Shown: positions 46,083 to 46,891 of the stretch, one piece after another
How positions within the stretch are numbered: the stretch's first letter is position 1
How the letters are laid out: each line of letters begins with the position of its first letter
Assembly (NCBI GenBank): GCA_945860285.1
Contig: CAMAQB010000013.1
Coordinates: 1 to 46,891, forward strand
Direction: 5' to 3'
From: Akkermansia muciniphila
Lineage (GTDB): Bacteria; Verrucomicrobiota; Verrucomicrobiia; Verrucomicrobiales; Akkermansiaceae
Length of the DNA: 46,891 nucleotides
Translations under genes and position numbers: made by a program
The notes under the pieces: model-generated
Seen by the model: only the letters and a program-made list of their open reading frames with translations
Database searches by the model: none
Told to the model about the DNA's origin: nothing

Positions 46083-46742
46083 TGCATTTTGAAACCGCTT
46101 GATGCGGAGAATGCGCAGGTGCTCCGAAACAATGGTCGGGCTGGCAGGAACTCCAGTTGACGGTGCGTTTATCTTCAATTTCATGGTCATTTGTGCGTTG
46201 TTTGTCTCTCCCAAGGGACGAAAGGCGTGCAGCCCCGAACGGTCGGTTTGTATGAAATCCGCGTGCATGATGAAGGCCATTCGCCTAATTCGAGTGGGTG
46301 TTTGAAAAGCTCACGCGCAACCCGCCCGCCGGAGAACTTGAAAGCGTGCTGCCGGTGCAGTTGGCACCGGGCGCGGGCGTAGCAATCCAATGCCATCGCT
46401 ATCGAAACCGAAGCGATAACATGAAGATCAATGGGGTCCACTAGTGTCCAAAATAAGACAATATGTTAGTTTGTCTCTTACAGTAGCAAGGGATCCCATG
46501 CGAGTTCGCAGACAGTAGCATGCAATATGCACGAACTGCATCTCGATTGGTTCTACCGCCCCCGTAATCCATAAGAGCCATCCCGGACTGGTTCGCCCAA
46601 ACTCCGCTAGGGAAAGCACCAGAAATCCTCTTGGACGACGGTCGCGTCTTGTTCCCGAACCCAGCTGAGAGTGGGGCTCTGGCATCACGCCTGTTACCCC
46701 ATCCGAAAATGAGACGCCGCCAAACAAAAATAAACAAAATAA
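46083..46742. other. Gene-poor stretch before the IS end
   Basis: About 660 bp. A minus-strand frame (46187-46441) with an Arg/Cys-rich sequence and another at 46441-46737 are open but unlike known proteins. There is a 6-bp dyad ATCGCT (46395-46400) / AGCGAT (46412-46417). From about 46440 on the base composition becomes more AT-rich, consistent with foreign or decayed sequence next to the insertion element. Confidence 0.4.
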
Positions 46743-46758
46743 CAGGGCAAACGCATTT
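46743..46758 (-). repeat. Probable terminal inverted repeat of an ISAs1-type element
   Basis: CAGGGCAAACGCATTT directly follows the transposase stop codon (on the minus strand) and resembles the CAGGG...CGCATTT ends I associate with ISAs1 elements. The other end is outside the window, so this is a prediction. Confidence 0.45.
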
Positions 46759-46891
46759 AAAATTTGAGGATTTTCGCCAAGTAGGTGTTATCCCAGCCTG
46801 CGCGCTTCACTCGTCCTTTGATTCCTCTTTTGTTTGTGGATTCCCGCCGGATCAAGTTCATTGCCAGACCTCGTGTCGTTCCCAGGTTTTG
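46757..46891 (-). mobile_element. ISAs1-family transposase, C-terminal end, cut by window edge
   Basis: Only the last 44 codons are in the window, ending at TAA (46759-46757). The encoded end, ...LAMNLIRRES, then GIKGRVKRAGWDNTYLAKIL, is the characteristic ISAs1 C-terminus (GIKGKRxKAGWDNDYLxxxL). Whether the element is intact depends on sequence to the right. Confidence 0.75.

Noticed and set aside
46187-46441. 84-codon minus-strand frame after katG
   Set aside because: Arg/Cys-rich, no motif, no start context; may be part of an intergenic repeat but I cannot support a gene.

Overview
The window most resembles a chromosome segment of a Verrucomicrobiota bacterium. The reasons are a PEP-CTERM secreted protein, secreted polysaccharide-degrading enzymes, a GYF_2-domain membrane protein, a FecR/TPR/outer-membrane-barrel protein, a very large Ig/FN3-type repeat protein, and the near absence of Shine-Dalgarno sequences. 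The lineage is inferred from gene content and has not been tested by phylogeny.

Left part (1-13.2 kb): a pectate lyase with an extra lyase-like domain, an SGNH-type acetylesterase, and a Gfo/Idh/MocA oxidoreductase behind a perfect 13-bp inverted repeat. Next come translation genes: bL28, ribosome silencing factor RsfS, bL35 and bL20. Then follow a secreted MscS-type channel overlapping a NAGPA-like phosphodiester glycosidase, a GYF/membrane protein, and XerC-like recombinase - secreted unknown - IF-1-like protein in one run.

Middle part (13.2-25.7 kb): sulfate activation genes cysC-cysD-cysN lie on the minus strand. Just upstream of cysC is a small insertion-like zone. In it, a diverged second copy of the cysC promoter and first 46 codons flanks a nucleotidyltransferase and a 54-codon partner. 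It is followed by a complete HipBA toxin-antitoxin pair with repeated operator-like sites. Then come pabB, a GbsR/MarR regulator and a NusG/RfaH-like protein in one operon with a 12-bp perfect palindrome at the pabB/regulator junction, a secreted (alpha/alpha)6 glycoside hydrolase, and a glutaminase fused to STAS and cyclic-nucleotide-binding domains.

Right part (25.8-42.8 kb): a five-gene run on the plus strand. It encodes an outer-membrane FecR-TPR-barrel protein, a CHASE2 adenylate cyclase, a PEP-CTERM protein, a membrane-anchored helical protein, and a ~3030-residue secreted protein. The last contains two copies of a Ig/cadherin-like/FN3/PEGA/serine-protease block. The first protease copy keeps His, Asp and Ser; the second has lost all three at exactly matching spacing. 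This operon, bracketed by two cyclic-nucleotide-binding proteins (one with an intact pocket, one degenerate), is the best candidate for an undescribed envelope-sensing system.

End (42.8-46.9 kb): a DUF3307 membrane protein with a cNMP-binding-like protein, catalase-peroxidase KatG, a gene-poor stretch, and the C-terminal end of an ISAs1-family transposase cut by the window edge. Several genes share a recognisable promoter form, TTGACA-like, about 16 nt, TANNNT, some almost touching the start codon. I saw no tRNA, rRNA or CRISPR array.
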